DNA from: Oscillospiraceae bacterium
GTDB taxonomy: Bacteria; Bacillota; Clostridia; Oscillospirales; Oscillospiraceae
Assembly (NCBI GenBank): GCA_017448145.1
Contig: JAFSMA010000008.1
Coordinates: 1-43,376, forward strand
DNA length: 43,376 bases
Direction: 5' to 3'
Numbering within the stretch: the stretch's first letter is position 1; every line of letters starts with the position of its first letter. Positions 25,802 to 33,826 of this stretch are shown one piece after another. The notes beneath the pieces were generated by a model. That model was given only the letters and a program-made list of their open reading frames with translations, did no database searches and had not been told where the DNA came from. The translations under genes and the position numbers were made by a program.

Positions 25802-27082
25802 ATGGCAACTGGTTTTATTGATAAGGCCCGCATCACCTGCCGGGCCGGTAACGGCGGCAACGGCGCGGTGGCCTTCCACAGGGAGAAGTACGTGGCCGCC
25901 GGCGGCCCTGACGGCGGCGACGGCGGCGACGGCGGCTCCATCATCCTGGTGGTGGACGACCACATGTCCACCCTGATGGACTTCCGCTACAAGCGCAAAT
26001 ATGTAGCCTCCAACGGCGTGGACGGCGCCGGCGGACGCAAAAGCGGGCGGGACGGCGAGAATCTCACCATTCGGGTGCCTCGGGGCACCCTTGTCCGCGA
26101 CGCGGAGACAAACGAGATCATCAAGGACATGTCCACCGACGAGCCCTTCGTGCTGTGTAAGGGCGGGCGGGGCGGCTGGGGCAACCAGCACTTTGCCACC
26201 CCCACCCGGCAGGTGCCCCGGTTTGCCAAGGCGGGCCTGCCCGGCGAGGCCCACGACGTGGTGCTGGAGCTGAAGCTGCTGGCGGACGTGGGACTGGTGG
26301 GCTTCCCCAACGTGGGCAAGTCCACGCTGCTGTCCGTGGTCAGTAAGGCCCATCCCAAGATCGCCAACTACCACTTTACCACTCTCTACCCCAACCTGGG
26401 CGTGGTGTATGTGGACGACGGCGTCAGCTTCGTGATGGCGGATATCCCCGGCATCATCGAGGGTGCCAGCGAGGGCGCCGGCCTGGGCCACGACTTCCTG
26501 CGGCACATTGACCGCTGCCGTCTGCTGGTACATCTGGTGGATGTCAGCGGCAGCGAGGGCAGGGATCCCATCGCTGACTTCGACGCCATCAACGAGGAGC
26601 TGAAGCAGTACTCCCCCGACCTGGCTACCCGGCCCCAGATCGTGGTGGCCAACAAGACGGATCTGCTCTCTGACCCCCAGCTTTTGGAGGACTTCCGGGC
26701 CCACGTGGCCGCCCTGGGCTACCCGGTGCTGGCCATGTCCGCCGCCACCCACCAGGGCACCCGGGAGCTGGTGCAGCTCATCGGCCAGCGGCTCCAGGAG
26801 CTGCCCCCTGTCACGGTGTACGAGCCGGAGTACGTCCCCCGTCCGCCCCAGGTGGACACCAGTGAGCCGCTCCACATTGAGCGGGAAGACAACACCTGGC
26901 TGGTGGAGGGTCCCTGGCTGCAGCGGCTTATGGGCAACATCAATTTCTCCGACTACGAAAGCCGCATGTATTTCGACAAGATGCTGCGGCAGTCCGGCCT
27001 GTTCGACCAGTTGGAGGCCATGGGCATTCAGGATGGCGACATCGTATCCATGTACGACCTGGAGTTTGAATATCAGCGGTAA
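25802..27082 (+). CDS. obgE: Obg GTPase, ribosome assembly and stress control
   Basis: GTPase of 426 residues. Order: glycine-rich Obg fold (1-157, with GGPDGGDGGDGGS), G domain (about 158-335; G1 GFPNVGKST, G3 DIPG, G4 NKTD), and the Obg C-terminal OCT domain (about 345-426). It acts in 50S subunit maturation and nutrient response, and often lies near rplU-rpmA as here. GAGG precedes the ATG. A terminator follows at 27097-27134. Confidence 0.97.
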   Translation: MATGFIDKARITCRAGNGGNGAVAFHREKYVAAGGPDGGDGGDGGSIILVVDDHMSTLMDFRYKRKYVASNGVDGAGGRKSGRDGENLTIRVPRGTLVRDAETNEIIKDMSTDEPFVLCKGGRGGWGNQHFATPTRQVPRFAKAGLPGEAHDVVLELKLLADVGLVGFPNVGKSTLLSVVSKAHPKIANYHFTTLYPNLGVVYVDDGVSFVMADIPGIIEGASEGAGLGHDFLRHIDRCRLLVHLVDVSGSEGRDPIADFDAINEELKQYSPDLATRPQIVVANKTDLLSDPQLLEDFRAHVAALGYPVLAMSAATHQGTRELVQLIGQRLQELPPVTVYEPEYVPRPPQVDTSEPLHIEREDNTWLVEGPWLQRLMGNINFSDYESRMYFDKMLRQSGLFDQLEAMGIQDGDIVSMYDLEFEYQR

Positions 27083-27096
27083 ACATTGTATAAAAG

Positions 27097-27134
27097 AAGC
27101 ACCTTCGCGCAAAATAGGCGCGGAGGTGTTTTTT
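27097..27134 (+). terminator. Terminator after obgE containing the next gene's SD
   Basis: CACCTTCGCGC (27100-27110) pairs with GCGCGGAGGTG (27118-27128) with one G-T pair, followed by six T. The right arm contains GGAGG, which is 9 nt before the ATG at 27136. Confidence 0.85.
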
Positions 27135-27135
27135 G

Positions 27136-27315
27136 ATGTGGCAGAATACGGATCTAAACGATCTTTTGAACGGCGACGCCGCCGCCTATGAGTACTTTTA
27201 CGCCCTGTCGCCCCAGGCCCAGGAAAAGCTGTGGGGATTGGGCATCCGCACCATGGACGATTTGCAGCGGGAGGCGGAAAATCTCTCCTTTGAGGACCGT
27301 CCCCAGGCATTTTAA
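27136..27315 (+). CDS. Small protein of unknown function (59 aa)
   Basis: A 59-residue protein, MWQNTDLNDLLNGDAAAYEY at the start, with a helical middle (SPQAQEKLWGLGIRTMDDLQREAE). I do not recognise a family. It shares its ribosome site with the obgE terminator stem. It is followed after 9 nt by the next gene, and the AAGGAGG of that gene begins at the stop codon, so the two are probably one transcript. The start at 27136 is chosen for the GGAGG spacing. Confidence 0.7.
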   Translation: MWQNTDLNDLLNGDAAAYEYFYALSPQAQEKLWGLGIRTMDDLQREAENLSFEDRPQAF

Positions 27316-27324
27316 GGAGGGCAA

Positions 27325-27762
27325 ATGATGACCAACAACGATACACTGCATCTGCTGAAGGAGTGCGACGCCGGGGTGAAGATGGCCACCGACTCCCTGG
27401 ACGGCGTGCGGGAGCACGCCCAGGCCCCGGCCCTGAAAGCGCTGCTGAACACCAGCCGCCAGCAGCACGAATGGATTGGCCGGGAGGTACAGACCATGCT
27501 GGAAAAGTGCGGCGGCAATGAAAAGGAGCCCCATCCCGTGGCCCGAAAGATGGCAGAGATGAAAACCGCCGCCCACCTGACGGTAGACGACAGCGACAAG
27601 TCGGTGGCATCCCTGATTTCTGACGGCTGCCACATGGGCGCCAAGTCGCTGCGGGGCTATCTGGATCAGTACAAGGGGGCCGAGGTGCCCGCCCGTGCGC
27701 TGTGCCGCACGCTGGTGGCGGTGGAGGAGCAGCTGGGCATGGAGATGCGCCAGTTTATGTAA
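27325..27762 (+). CDS. Predicted helical-bundle protein of unknown function (145 aa)
   Basis: Soluble protein of about 145 residues made of long amphipathic helices, probably a four-helix bundle reminiscent of DUF2383/ferritin-like folds. Features include ECDAGVKMATDSLDGV near the N-terminus, a Cys-Gly-Gly turn near residue 62, and SLISDGCHMGAKSLRGYLDQYK near residue 100. No metal-binding pattern is obvious. The ATG at 27328 has a better spacing (7 nt) to AAGGAGG than the one at 27325. Family assignment is tentative. Confidence 0.8.
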   Translation: MMTNNDTLHLLKECDAGVKMATDSLDGVREHAQAPALKALLNTSRQQHEWIGREVQTMLEKCGGNEKEPHPVARKMAEMKTAAHLTVDDSDKSVASLISDGCHMGAKSLRGYLDQYKGAEVPARALCRTLVAVEEQLGMEMRQFM

Positions 27763-27767
27763 AAGGC

Positions 27768-27809
27768 AACAGCGCCCCGAACCATTTTCAGGTCCGGGGC
27801 GCTGTTTTT
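27768..27809 (+). terminator. Terminator after the helical-bundle gene
   Basis: AACAGCGCCCCG and CGGGGCGCTGTT pair, with an inner ACC/GGT extension, followed by TTT. The converging peptidase gene ends 3 nt beyond it. Confidence 0.85.
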
Positions 27810-27811
27810 AG

Positions 27812-28762
27812 TCACGGTATGGTCACCACAAACCCATCCACATTGTTGCCGGAAACAGTATAATCACCGCTCTCCGGCACCACCAGCTGTCCCTCCGGGC
27901 AGAAATAGATGTGGCAGCCGTTGCACCGCAGCGGATTCGTCACAGGGTAACTCCGCAGCAAGTCCAGATATTCTTCCAGGCACAGGTTGTGCTCCGCCAT
28001 GTAGGCGGCATGGGGCACCCCTACGTACCGCAGATGCCACGTCTCCTCAGCGATGCCGGTGATGGATTCCTTGTCAGCGGCATAGCGCATGACCACGCCG
28101 TATTCCGGGCCATGGGTGTGAATCCATCCATACTCCCCTTCGCCGGTGAAGTCATAGGAGTGGCCGGTACGCACATCATAGCGGGTCAGATCCACCGCCA
28201 GGCCCGTGTGGTGCTCGCTGCACCCCGGCTGGGTCACGTAGCTGGCGGCATGGGCCTCGCCGTTCTCCGCCGCAGAAGCGGCGTACACCTCCTGCTGCTC
28301 GTCGTAACTGCGGTAGGCGGAGGAGATGTTCACGTCCTGTCTGCCGGTGGTGGCCGCAAAGGCGCGAAACAGGGCGTCAAAGGCGGCAAAAGCCGTCTTT
28401 TCCTGTTTTACCGAATAATCCCGGGCCATGTAGCCGCTGATATTCTGCTCCAACGTGGTCACCAGTTCCACTTCCGCCGGGAAGGTGTAGGGGTGCTCAT
28501 TGCTCACCAGGATCAGAGACCCGGCGTGTATATCGCCCTCGGCAGGGACAAAGCCTGCCGGAACATCATTTTCCTTCGCCTCCGGCGTCTCCACGATCTC
28601 CCGGGTGGCAGACGGCGTTTCCGCCGGGCGGCGAAACACGGGAGCCCGGCGCACCAACAGCACCAAGCCGCACAGCAGCGCCAGCATCACCGCGCAGAAC
28701 AGGATAAACTGGGGCCGCAGCCGTCTGCCGCGGTAGCGTTTTCTTTTTCTTACGGCAGCCAC
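27812..28762 (-). CDS. D-Ala-D-Ala carboxypeptidase, M15B/VanY family
   Basis: Membrane-anchored zinc peptidase of 316 residues. The N-terminus is basic, with one membrane helix (about 17-40) and then a linker. The catalytic domain shows SSAYRSYDEQQEVY, SEHHTGLAVDL (zinc His and Asp) and EETWHLRYVG (base Glu and zinc His). These enzymes trim peptidoglycan stem peptides. It ends with a Cys-containing extension and VVTIP. It starts at GTG with a G-rich ribosome site and is the last gene behind the LysR and fusion genes. VanY-like sequence alone is not evidence of glycopeptide resistance; no other van gene is present. Confidence 0.9.
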   Translation of the reverse strand: MAAVRKRKRYRGRRLRPQFILFCAVMLALLCGLVLLVRRAPVFRRPAETPSATREIVETPEAKENDVPAGFVPAEGDIHAGSLILVSNEHPYTFPAEVELVTTLEQNISGYMARDYSVKQEKTAFAAFDALFRAFAATTGRQDVNISSAYRSYDEQQEVYAASAAENGEAHAASYVTQPGCSEHHTGLAVDLTRYDVRTGHSYDFTGEGEYGWIHTHGPEYGVVMRYAADKESITGIAEETWHLRYVGVPHAAYMAEHNLCLEEYLDLLRSYPVTNPLRCNGCHIYFCPEGQLVVPESGDYTVSGNNVDGFVVTIP

Positions 28763-28794
28763 AGGCCGCCCCCCCTTTTTCTAAAATAGATAGG

Positions 28795-30192
28795 TTACAC
28801 CAGCTTTTCAAAGTAGAAGAAGGTGTCGTCCTCCCCCACCTTGCGCATACAAGATGACAGCATACGGAAGGAGGGCTCGTTTTCACGATAGCACTTTGCC
28901 ACCACTTTAGCAAGTCCCAAACGATACAGCGCCCATTCCGCCACGGCGGCGAAAGCCTCGGTGCCGTAGCCGTGACCGGCATAGGCCGGGGCCACGCGGC
29001 AGCCCAGCTCCATGCCGCCCCGCCAGTCGCAGTTGTACAGCACTGCCTCGCCGATGCACTGTCCCTCCAGCCGCAGGGCGAAATTCACCGCCTGGCGGCG
29101 GGAGAAGTCCTCCCGGGCCACGTCCAGGAAATAGTCCTCCGTCAATGGGCCTTGGAGGTCGGCGCGGTAGTCGTAGCCCCACCAGCGGTTGCGGTCATCG
29201 TCCAGGCACAGGGCGTTGTAGGCCGTCTTGTCCTCCGGCCTCAGAGCATCCAGGGTCAGGCGGTCGGTGTGGAGGGTGGGGATGGCGGGCAGCAGCTCCA
29301 GCTCATTGCCCACGGCGAAATGGTATTTGCTGCCCAGCTCCGCCGGGAGATATTGCAGCTTGGAGGTGCGCAGGCCCTTGTCCCGGGCGTCATCCTCCCG
29401 GTTGATCCACTGGCAATCGGCAGCGTAGCGCTCGGAAAAGGCCTGCACCATGGTGGGGTACACGCCGTCGTAGGAGTACAGCGCCTTTTCAATATGATCC
29501 ACCAGCGTGTCGCCGCATTTCTCCGCCAGGCAAACGGAAATCAGTCTGTCACCGTCCATCATACCGCCGGCGATGAAGGCCCCGGTGCCCAGGAGGCCGA
29601 ACATGTCCCTGGCCTCCTCCAGCTCCCACTGGGCCAGCTTATCCTCCTTGCTGAACTCGGCGCCGTAATCCTCCCAGAACCGGGCCAGCAGCTGGCCGTC
29701 CTCTTCCGTAATAGGACGGAAAAAGGCGTCGGGATGTTCCCGGCGGAAGCGGTGGATGTGGTTGCGCTGGCCGCTGTAATGGCGTCCGGCAAAGGCGATC
29801 AAATCCTGGGCGCGGTAGAGGTAATCCTTCCACGCCCGGAGATTCAGTACCTCCACCCGGGGATAGCGGGCAGTCAAAAGGGGCGCCTTCGCCTCCGGTA
29901 CCACCGACAGCACCGGCTGGATGCCCTTTTCGGTGCAATAGCGCTCAATGGCGGTAAGGGCCGCGTCCTCGTCGCCGTTTTCACCGGGGATGGGGTAGTC
30001 GAACTGCACCTTGCCCTCGATGGTGTTGCGGATGATGAGGCAGCCCGCCTCCTCCGCCCAGGCGGGGTGGAGATAGCTGCGCCACATGTACTTGGTACCC
30101 ACGGCATACTCGCACAGGCGATAGCCGCACCGGGCGTAATACTCTCTTAATTGGGGGATATCCCGCTGCTCCAGCGGATGAAACTGTAACAT
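28795..30192 (-). CDS. DUF2156-GNAT acyltransferase fusion
   Basis: Protein of 465 residues with two joined acyltransferase halves. The first (about 1-295) resembles DUF2156, the domain related to the catalytic part of MprF-like phosphatidylglycerol lysyltransferases (HYSGQRNHIHRFRREHPDA, LVDHIEKALYSYDGVYPTMVQAF, WINREDDARDKGLRTSKLQY). The second (about 302-465) is a RimJ/RimL-type GNAT (TDRLTLDALRPED, CRVAPAYAGHGYGTEAFAAV, acetyl-CoA binding loop). No membrane helices are seen, so it is cytoplasmic. The substrates are unknown. It lies between a LysR gene and an M15 peptidase. Confidence 0.85.
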   Translation of the reverse strand: MLQFHPLEQRDIPQLREYYARCGYRLCEYAVGTKYMWRSYLHPAWAEEAGCLIIRNTIEGKVQFDYPIPGENGDEDAALTAIERYCTEKGIQPVLSVVPEAKAPLLTARYPRVEVLNLRAWKDYLYRAQDLIAFAGRHYSGQRNHIHRFRREHPDAFFRPITEEDGQLLARFWEDYGAEFSKEDKLAQWELEEARDMFGLLGTGAFIAGGMMDGDRLISVCLAEKCGDTLVDHIEKALYSYDGVYPTMVQAFSERYAADCQWINREDDARDKGLRTSKLQYLPAELGSKYHFAVGNELELLPAIPTLHTDRLTLDALRPEDKTAYNALCLDDDRNRWWGYDYRADLQGPLTEDYFLDVAREDFSRRQAVNFALRLEGQCIGEAVLYNCDWRGGMELGCRVAPAYAGHGYGTEAFAAVAEWALYRLGLAKVVAKCYRENEPSFRMLSSCMRKVGEDDTFFYFEKLV

Positions 30193-30207
30193 ATCTTTCC
30201 TCGTTGC

Positions 30208-31080
30208 TTATAGATTTTGTATAATCTCCTGGGCCAGACGCATAAACTGGCGGGTCAGGGGAGAAAGGGGCTCGTTGCTGCGATAGGCGATGCCCAGCTC
30301 CCGGGCCGCAGGCGGCGACAAGGGCAGCGCCTGGACGGCGTCGCGTCGGCCTGTCAGCACCAGCTCCGACAGGATGCTGAGCCCCAACCCCTGCTCCACC
30401 AGGGAAATGACGGCACTGTCGCTGACCTGGGTATTCTGGATATTGGGTGTGACGCCCCGGCGGCTCAGAGGCGGAAGAATATCCACCTCAAAGCCCATGG
30501 CGGGCAGAAAAAAATCCTTGCCGGAGAAGGCCTCCATGGGAAAGCTGTCCGCCCCCTGCACGTCGTAGTCGAGGGGGAGCACTGCCAGCAGCGGGTCATC
30601 CTTCAGCGGGAGCCAGCCCAGGTCGCTGCTGTCACGGCGGCTGGTAAAGGCCACGTCTACTCTGCCCTCCCGGACAGCGCGGAACACCTCCTCCACGGTG
30701 CCTACCCGCAAGTCCACGCTGATTTCCTTATGGGCTGCGCGAAACTGCCGAATCACCGTCGGCAGCCAGTGGGTGGCAATGCTGCCGTAGGCCGCCACGC
30801 GAATGGCGTCCTCCTTGCAGCTGTTGACCATGCGTATCTCCCGCTCCAGCATCCGTTGGGAGCGCAGGCAGTCCTTTACCAGAGGGAACACACGCTCCCC
30901 TGCCGCCGTGAGACGCACGCCGCTGCGGGAGCGCACCAGCACCGCAAAGCCCAGTTCCTTTTCCAGACTGTTCATCATGTGGGTCATGCCGGATTGGGTA
31001 TAGCCCAGCTGGGCAGCCGCCTGGGTGAAGCTGCCCAGCTCCACTGCCGTCACCAGCGCTTCCAGCTTTTTACTGTCCAT
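30208..31080 (-). CDS. LysR-family transcriptional regulator
   Basis: Regulator of 290 residues with an N-terminal winged HTH (FTQAAAQLGYTQSGMTHMMNSLEKELG, about residues 16-43) and a C-terminal effector domain (from about residue 90). The start at 31080 follows GGGGAGG; an upstream in-frame start at 31095 lies within a palindrome and is less likely. It leads the gene string LysR, DUF2156-GNAT, M15 peptidase, so it may control this operon from its own promoter. The ligand is unknown. Confidence 0.93.
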   Translation of the reverse strand: MDSKKLEALVTAVELGSFTQAAAQLGYTQSGMTHMMNSLEKELGFAVLVRSRSGVRLTAAGERVFPLVKDCLRSQRMLEREIRMVNSCKEDAIRVAAYGSIATHWLPTVIRQFRAAHKEISVDLRVGTVEEVFRAVREGRVDVAFTSRRDSSDLGWLPLKDDPLLAVLPLDYDVQGADSFPMEAFSGKDFFLPAMGFEVDILPPLSRRGVTPNIQNTQVSDSAVISLVEQGLGLSILSELVLTGRRDAVQALPLSPPAARELGIAYRSNEPLSPLTRQFMRLAQEIIQNL

Positions 31081-31093
31081 GGCCCGCCTCCCC

Positions 31094-31108
31094 ATGACAT
31101 AATGTCAT
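31094..31108. promoter_or_regulatory. Perfect palindrome ATGACAT-A-ATGTCAT at LysR transcript start
   Basis: A 15-base perfect palindrome centred at 31101, about +1 of the predicted transcript and 14 nt from the start codon. It is a plausible autoregulatory operator, although the T-N11-A pattern of LysR sites is not obvious. Confidence 0.55.
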
Positions 31109-31113
31109 CCGTG

Positions 31114-31142
31114 AGTATACTATATAGCCACGATAATTGCAA
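31114..31142 (-). promoter_or_regulatory. Promoter of the LysR operon
   Basis: On the minus strand TTGCAA (31137-31142) and TATACT (31114-31119) are 17 nt apart. Confidence 0.72.
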
Positions 31143-31416
31143 GTTATCTTTCTGAATTCGCATTAAATCCGCTATATTTGGACAAATTATGAACAGACAT
31201 ACCCTCATATCTCCTGCCCTCGCCTATCCATTACGTTTTCTCATAGTAGAATGATATTCTGTCGCTTTACAATTTTTTCCTCATGGTGTATTGTACCCAT
31301 TGTAATTCATTACTGAATTGCTTTTCCTTTCTATCCTCAAAGGCTGCCGCAGCTGCGCGGGTCGCTCCGCGCAGCTGCCGACAGTCAAACCTCCTCAAAA
31401 ATTGTTCTGACGAAAT
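31143..31416. other. AT-rich noncoding gap with one strong hairpin
   Basis: Most of this stretch is AT-rich, unlike the genes around it, and no convincing reading frame was found. At 31349-31378 a perfect 12-bp stem GCAGCTGCGCGG/CCGCGCAGCTGC encloses GTCGCT. It lies between the LysR promoter and the end of the NMT1-type importer operon. It could be part of a small RNA or a backup terminator. Confidence 0.5.
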
Positions 31417-31447
31417 AAAAGAGAGACGCATTTGCGCCTCTTTTTTA
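31417..31447. terminator. Terminator of the NMT1/TauA-type importer operon
   Basis: GAGACGC and GCGCCTC pair (one G-T) around ATTT, flanked by A and T runs on both sides, so it may work in both directions. Confidence 0.75.
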
Positions 31448-31449
31448 TT

Positions 31450-32010
31450 TTATAGTCTGACGATGGCGGCGCCCAGCGCCTCCGCCTCGGCCCTGTCATG
31501 GGTGGCCAGCAGGAGATATTTCCCCGCCGATGCTTCACGGATGGTCTGGAGGCAGATCGCCCTGGTGTCATCGTCCAGGCCGGTGAGGGCCTCGTCCAAC
31601 ACCAGCAAATCGAAGGGATGGGCCAGGGCCCTGGCCAGGGCCACCCGCCGCCGCATCCCGCCGGACAGGGCAGCAGGCTTCTGATACAGCGCATCGCCCA
31701 ATCCCAGGCGGCGCAGCGTCTCCTCCGCCGCGGCTTCCGGGGCAAAGAGGGCCACGTTTGCAAGGGCTGTTTTGGTGCGGATCAGCCTGTCCTCCTGGAA
31801 CACCGCCGAAATTCCCAGCCCCTCCGGGCGGCTGATTTGACCTGCCCGTGGCTTCTCCAGCCCCATGACCAGCCGAAGCACCGTGGTTTTGCCGCAGCCG
31901 GAGGGGCCCCACAGACAGACCGGCTGCCCAGGCGACAGTGACAGATTGAAGTCCTGCAAAAGCAGGCGGCGTGGGGCATAGCCGAAGGTCACGTTTTCCA
32001 AGGAGATCAC
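31450..32010 (-). CDS. ABC importer ATPase, TauB/SsuB-like, short
   Basis: ATPase of 186 residues, short compared with about 250 for the family. All core motifs are present: Walker A GPSGCGKTT near 35, Q-loop VFQEDRL near 70, signature LSGGMRRR near 118, Walker B LLVLDEALTGLD near 135 and H-loop ATHDR near 167. It ends soon after the H-loop, so the missing part is the C-terminal region; it looks complete in function. It overlaps the permease gene by 4 nt (ATGA). Third gene of the binding protein-permease-ATPase operon. Confidence 0.9.
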   Translation of the reverse strand: MISLENVTFGYAPRRLLLQDFNLSLSPGQPVCLWGPSGCGKTTVLRLVMGLEKPRAGQISRPEGLGISAVFQEDRLIRTKTALANVALFAPEAAAEETLRRLGLGDALYQKPAALSGGMRRRVALARALAHPFDLLVLDEALTGLDDDTRAICLQTIREASAGKYLLLATHDRAEAEALGAAIVRL

Positions 32011-32762
32011 GCCTCACCGCCTCCTTTCAGGATTCGCCGGGCCATCCATTGGAGGGCGGCGCTGAGCAGCACAATCACCAGCGTGACGGCAAACACCTCG
32101 TCATAGCTGATGGAGGTTTTACCAACCCACAGCAGATTGCCGATGGACGTTTGGCTGCGGCAGATGACCTCCGCCGCCACACCGGATTTCCAGGCGAAAC
32201 CCAGCCCCCCGGCCACGGCGGTGCGGAAAAAGGGCGCTGCCTCCGGCAGGGTGATGCGGCGCAGGATCTGCCAGCGCCCCATGCCGAACACCCGGGCCAT
32301 CTCGGAGAGCTGCCTGTCCGCCGTGCGGATGCCGCTCTCCACGTCGGCCCACACGATGGGCAGCACGGTGAAAAAGCTGATGGCGCTGGGGATGCGGCCC
32401 CGGCTGACCCAGAGAAAAACCAGAATGGTGAAGCTGGCCACCGGGATGGCGCGGATCAGGTGCAGCAGTGGGGCTGTCAGGATGTGAAACCACTCCCACT
32501 TGGCGCTCAGCACGGCGCACACTGTGCCCACGATAAGCGCCGAGAGAAACCCCGCCAGGATCCGCAGCAGCGAGGCCCCCACCGTCACGTAGAAGCTGCC
32601 CTGGCCGGCAAAGCGCCACAGGGCCGCCGCCGTGTCCAGCGGCGTGGGGATGGGAATCAGCAGCGTCCGGTTGGCGGCAGCGGCGGCAAGCTGCCACACC
32701 GCCAGCCAGAACACCGCCGCAGCAGCGTATTTCCCACTGTTACGCCCCATAGTAGAAGTCAT
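32007..32762 (-). CDS. ABC importer permease, TauC/SsuC-like
   Basis: Membrane protein of about 251 residues with six hydrophobic segments. The inner loop EMARVFGMGRWQILRRITLPEAAPFF is the EAA-type contact site for the ATPase. Start is uncertain: GTG 32765, ATG 32762 and ATG 32750 are all in frame and overlap the end of the binding-protein gene, and no clear ribosome site separates them. Together with the neighbours it forms a sulfonate/nitrate/taurine/pyrimidine-precursor type importer. Confidence 0.88.
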   Translation of the reverse strand: MTSTMGRNSGKYAAAAVFWLAVWQLAAAAANRTLLIPIPTPLDTAAALWRFAGQGSFYVTVGASLLRILAGFLSALIVGTVCAVLSAKWEWFHILTAPLLHLIRAIPVASFTILVFLWVSRGRIPSAISFFTVLPIVWADVESGIRTADRQLSEMARVFGMGRWQILRRITLPEAAPFFRTAVAGGLGFAWKSGVAAEVICRSQTSIGNLLWVGKTSISYDEVFAVTLVIVLLSAALQWMARRILKGGGEA

Positions 32763-33768
32763 CACCCGGCATGGCGCCGCCCACGCTCTTGGGGTTGGCG
32801 TCGAACATCACCTGGAGGTAGCCGGAAAGGCCTGCCTTCATCTCCTCGCCGGTGAGGAACGTCAGGCCGCACTGGGGGATGGCCTTGGCCGCCAGGGCCG
32901 CCTTGGGAATGAGGCCGTACTGCTCGCACAGGGCCGCCGTGCCCTCCACGTCGGTCTGAGCGGCTGCAATGGAGTCGGCGTACTCGGCCAGGAAGATGGC
33001 CACCGCGTCGGGGTGCTCCGCCAGGAATTGATTGTTCACGATGACGCAGCCCATCATCAATGTGCTGCTGCCGCCCGCAATTTTGTCCCACTCCTCTGTC
33101 ATGTCAAAAGCCTTTACAGCGGGCAGCACACTGTCCAACGTCTGCATCAGCAGGCTGGTAGCCACCGGCTGGGGGGCCATGATGAGGGCCTCCGGGTCGC
33201 TCTGCCATACGGTCATCAGCTCGCTGCCCTCACCCACGAAGTGAATATCCACGTCGCTGTCGGGATCAAGGCCGTTGCCGGTGAGGACGTAACGGAGGAT
33301 ATACTCGGGGTTGGCACCCTGGCCGGGGGAATAGATGGTGCGGCCCTTCAAATCGCTGATGGCGGCAGGGGCCTCACCGGGAGCCAGGATGGACAGCACA
33401 CCCAGAGTATTCACCGCCAGCACAGACACGCCGCCCTGGGTCTTGTTGTACAGTGTCGCCGCCAGGTTGGTGGCCACGCAGGCGATGTCCGCCTCACCGC
33501 CGGACACCGCCGCCACCACCTCGTCATTGGCACCGGGCATGGTGAAATGGTAGGTGTTGGCGGTCTCCCCCGCGTCGGAGCGGGCCCACAGATTCATAGC
33601 GCCGATGCCGGTGGGGCCGGACAGCACGTAGACGTTCACCTCCGCGCCCTGGGGATCGCTCACCGTTTCCGGCTCGGTCTCCGGGGTGGCAGCAGGGGCG
33701 TTTCCGCCGCAGGCAGTCATTGTAAAAGCCAGTGTCAAAGCCAGCAGTAAAGCAAAAATCCTTTTCAT
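32740..33768 (-). CDS. ABC importer binding lipoprotein, NMT1/TauA-like
   Basis: Lipoprotein of 342 residues with signal MKRIFALLLALTLAFTMTAC and lipid-bearing Cys20. The fold signs are of the NMT1/TauA/SsuA group (GPTGIGAMNLWA, ANDEVVAAVSGGEADIACVATNLAA, DLKGRTIYSPGQGANPEYILRYVL). A Pro/Glu/Thr-rich linker follows the lipobox. The substrate is unresolved; relatives take sulfonates, nitrate or thiamine precursors. GGAG is 12 nt from the ATG, slightly far. No clear promoter is seen in the 58-nt gap, which holds only a weak CCGGG/CCCGG hairpin. Confidence 0.88.
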   Translation of the reverse strand: MKRIFALLLALTLAFTMTACGGNAPAATPETEPETVSDPQGAEVNVYVLSGPTGIGAMNLWARSDAGETANTYHFTMPGANDEVVAAVSGGEADIACVATNLAATLYNKTQGGVSVLAVNTLGVLSILAPGEAPAAISDLKGRTIYSPGQGANPEYILRYVLTGNGLDPDSDVDIHFVGEGSELMTVWQSDPEALIMAPQPVATSLLMQTLDSVLPAVKAFDMTEEWDKIAGGSSTLMMGCVIVNNQFLAEHPDAVAIFLAEYADSIAAAQTDVEGTAALCEQYGLIPKAALAAKAIPQCGLTFLTGEEMKAGLSGYLQVMFDANPKSVGGAMPGDDFYYGA

Positions 33769-33826
33769 CGTTTCGTTTGTTCTCCTTGTGTATTCATTCC
33801 CGGGTATTGGCCCGGTATTTCATGAT

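Noticed and set aside
27812..28762. Glycopeptide-resistance vanY
   Set aside because: M15B carboxypeptidases are common housekeeping enzymes and no vanH, vanA-type ligase, vanX, vanR or vanS is in the window.
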